NCBI GenBank assembly: GCA_012033205.1
Contig: JAAUSO010000040.1
Coordinates: forward strand, 1 to 45,857
Direction of reading: 5' to 3'
Source of the DNA: Richelia sp. SL_2_1
GTDB taxonomy: Bacteria; Cyanobacteriota; Cyanobacteriia; Cyanobacteriales; Nostocaceae
DNA: 45,857 nucleotides
Positions 45,261 through 45,857 of the stretch are shown one piece after another (position 1 is the first letter of the stretch; each line of letters begins with the position of its first letter). The position numbers and the translations under genes are program-made. Under the pieces are notes generated by a model. That model searched no databases. It saw only the letters and a program-made list of their open reading frames with translations, and was not told the origin of the DNA.

Positions 45261-45579
45261 ATGAATCCGAACTCTCTAAAAGTATCCATGACGCGGGTTG
45301 GGGACAATTTATTAATATTCTGACAAATAAAGCCGAAAATGCTGGTTTGTTAGTAGTCGAAATCTCGCCCAATGGTACTTCAATAGAGTATTCTGGTTGT
45401 GGTCACAAAGTAAAGAAACAGTTATCGCAAAGAACGCATAACTGCCCTGTTCGTCATATTTCTTTGTGTCGCGCCTGAATGCCAGTATAAACATCAAGGA
45501 GCGTGGGACGCACGCCCTCAAAGCTCAGTTTATGTCGTCTTCATACGAGTCGCTGAGAAGCCAACACTATAATCTCTGA
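45261..45579 (+). pseudogene. Degraded C-terminal TnpB (IS200/IS605 OrfB) fragment
   Basis: About 105 codons matching the C-terminal end of TnpB: LSKSIHDAGWGQFINILTNKAENAGLLVVEISPNGTS, then YSGCGHKVKKQLSQRTHNCPV (zinc-ribbon region with the first Cys changed to Tyr), then after a +1 shift and a stop NASINIKERGTHALKAQFMSSS. The catalytic Asp region before NASINI is lost in the frame break. No N-terminal part, no tnpA. Dead remnant of an IS605-type element. Confidence 0.8.
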
Positions 45580-45718
45580 TAAGCGTGTTGGTACGTCACG
45601 CAAGAACGGATGTACATAAGGTGATAACTTAAGAGTAAAATTGCGATTCCGGTTCACCCTGTATTTTAGTCAAAATAATTCTAATCTTTAACTTTTCTCA
45701 ATTTACCAACTATTTAAT

Positions 45719-45766
45719 AAACCGTCTCTAATTACTGACATTTACGGTCGTAGGTAGAGACGGTTT
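45719..45766. terminator. Long-loop hairpin AAACCGTCTCTA...TAGAGACGGTTT
   Basis: A perfect 12-bp stem (45719-45730 and 45755-45766) with a 24-base loop, right beside the final heptamer array. Ends with TTTT on the plus strand. The arms contain the GAGACG/CGTCTC core shared by the dispersed palindromes. Confidence 0.6.
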
Positions 45767-45770
45767 TAGA

Positions 45771-45857
45771 GGTTAAAGGTTAAAGGTCAAAGGTTAAAGG
45801 TCAAAGGTTAAAGGTTAAAGGTTAAAGGTCAAAGGTTAAAGGTCAAAGGTTAAAGGT
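45771..45857. repeat. Heptamer array (GGTTAAA/GGTCAAA) at window end
   Basis: More than twelve copies of GGTTAAA interspersed with GGTCAAA. It is the reverse complement of the TTTAACC/TTTGACC family at the window start and at 25364-25443. Confidence 0.96.

Overview
The window is AT-rich chromosomal DNA from a filamentous, probably heterocyst-forming cyanobacterium (order Nostocales, Calothrix/Rivularia/Nostoc-like; the genus cannot be named from sequence alone). Evidence: HIP1 octamers (GCGATCGC, e.g. near 890, 16856, 23349 and 40455), many heptanucleotide tandem arrays of the STRR type known from heterocystous cyanobacteria, the cyanobacterial small RNA Yfr1 between guaB3 and trxA, and cyanobacteria/plastid-type genes (Ycf35/DUF1257, tocopherol cyclase, DUF3038/DUF4335, LabA-like NYN protein).

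Layout. 1-6.2 kb, minus strand: chaperone operon grpE-dnaK-dnaJ followed by tusA-like and rsgA. 6.3-6.8 kb: nested miniature transposon-like elements. 7-11.6 kb, plus: pilB-pilT-pilC, the motor ATPases and platform of type IV pili. 11.8-14 kb, plus: an unknown protein, then a compact DUF2997 / Ycf35 / ferredoxin cluster. 14.2-16.1 kb, minus: trxA, Yfr1 and guaB3. 16.8-21.8 kb, plus: mutS2 and the DUF3038-DUF4335 pair. 22.5-28.7 kb: LOG-family protein (+), then pepA, an EcsC-like protein, an SH3b membrane protein and an alpha/beta hydrolase (all -). 29.6-33.5 kb, plus: metG, a LabA-like gene and lptC. 33.6-35.6 kb, minus: a ParDE-type toxin-antitoxin pair and a PBP4-type carboxypeptidase. 36.8-42.3 kb, plus: plsX-fabH-fabD-plsC (fatty-acid initiation and phospholipid acylation), an AI-2E/PerM-type membrane protein and DUF2288. 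42.6-44.9 kb, minus: a YdcF-like protein, tRNA-Arg(CCU) and tocopherol cyclase. 45.2-45.6 kb: a decayed TnpB fragment. The window begins and ends in oppositely oriented heptamer arrays of one family.

Gene content is mostly housekeeping; the unusual part is what lies between and inside the genes. (1) Three spacers (28.9, 36.2 and 42.5 kb) hold divergent copies of a roughly 200-bp element, all in the same orientation, whose central hairpin shows compensatory base changes. (2) Four genes (guaB3, mutS2, lptC, tocopherol cyclase) are interrupted by one- or two-base frame errors at homopolymers, either systematic sequencing error or real slippage. (3) Repeats have entered coding regions: a purine/pyrimidine tract next to the Walker B motif of MutS2, a palindrome adding about 12 residues to tocopherol cyclase, and a heptamer array supplying the C-terminus and stop of the EcsC-like protein. 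(4) Two miniature elements have intact 8- and 10-bp target duplications. No phage, CRISPR, secondary-metabolite or defence cluster was seen apart from the ParDE pair.
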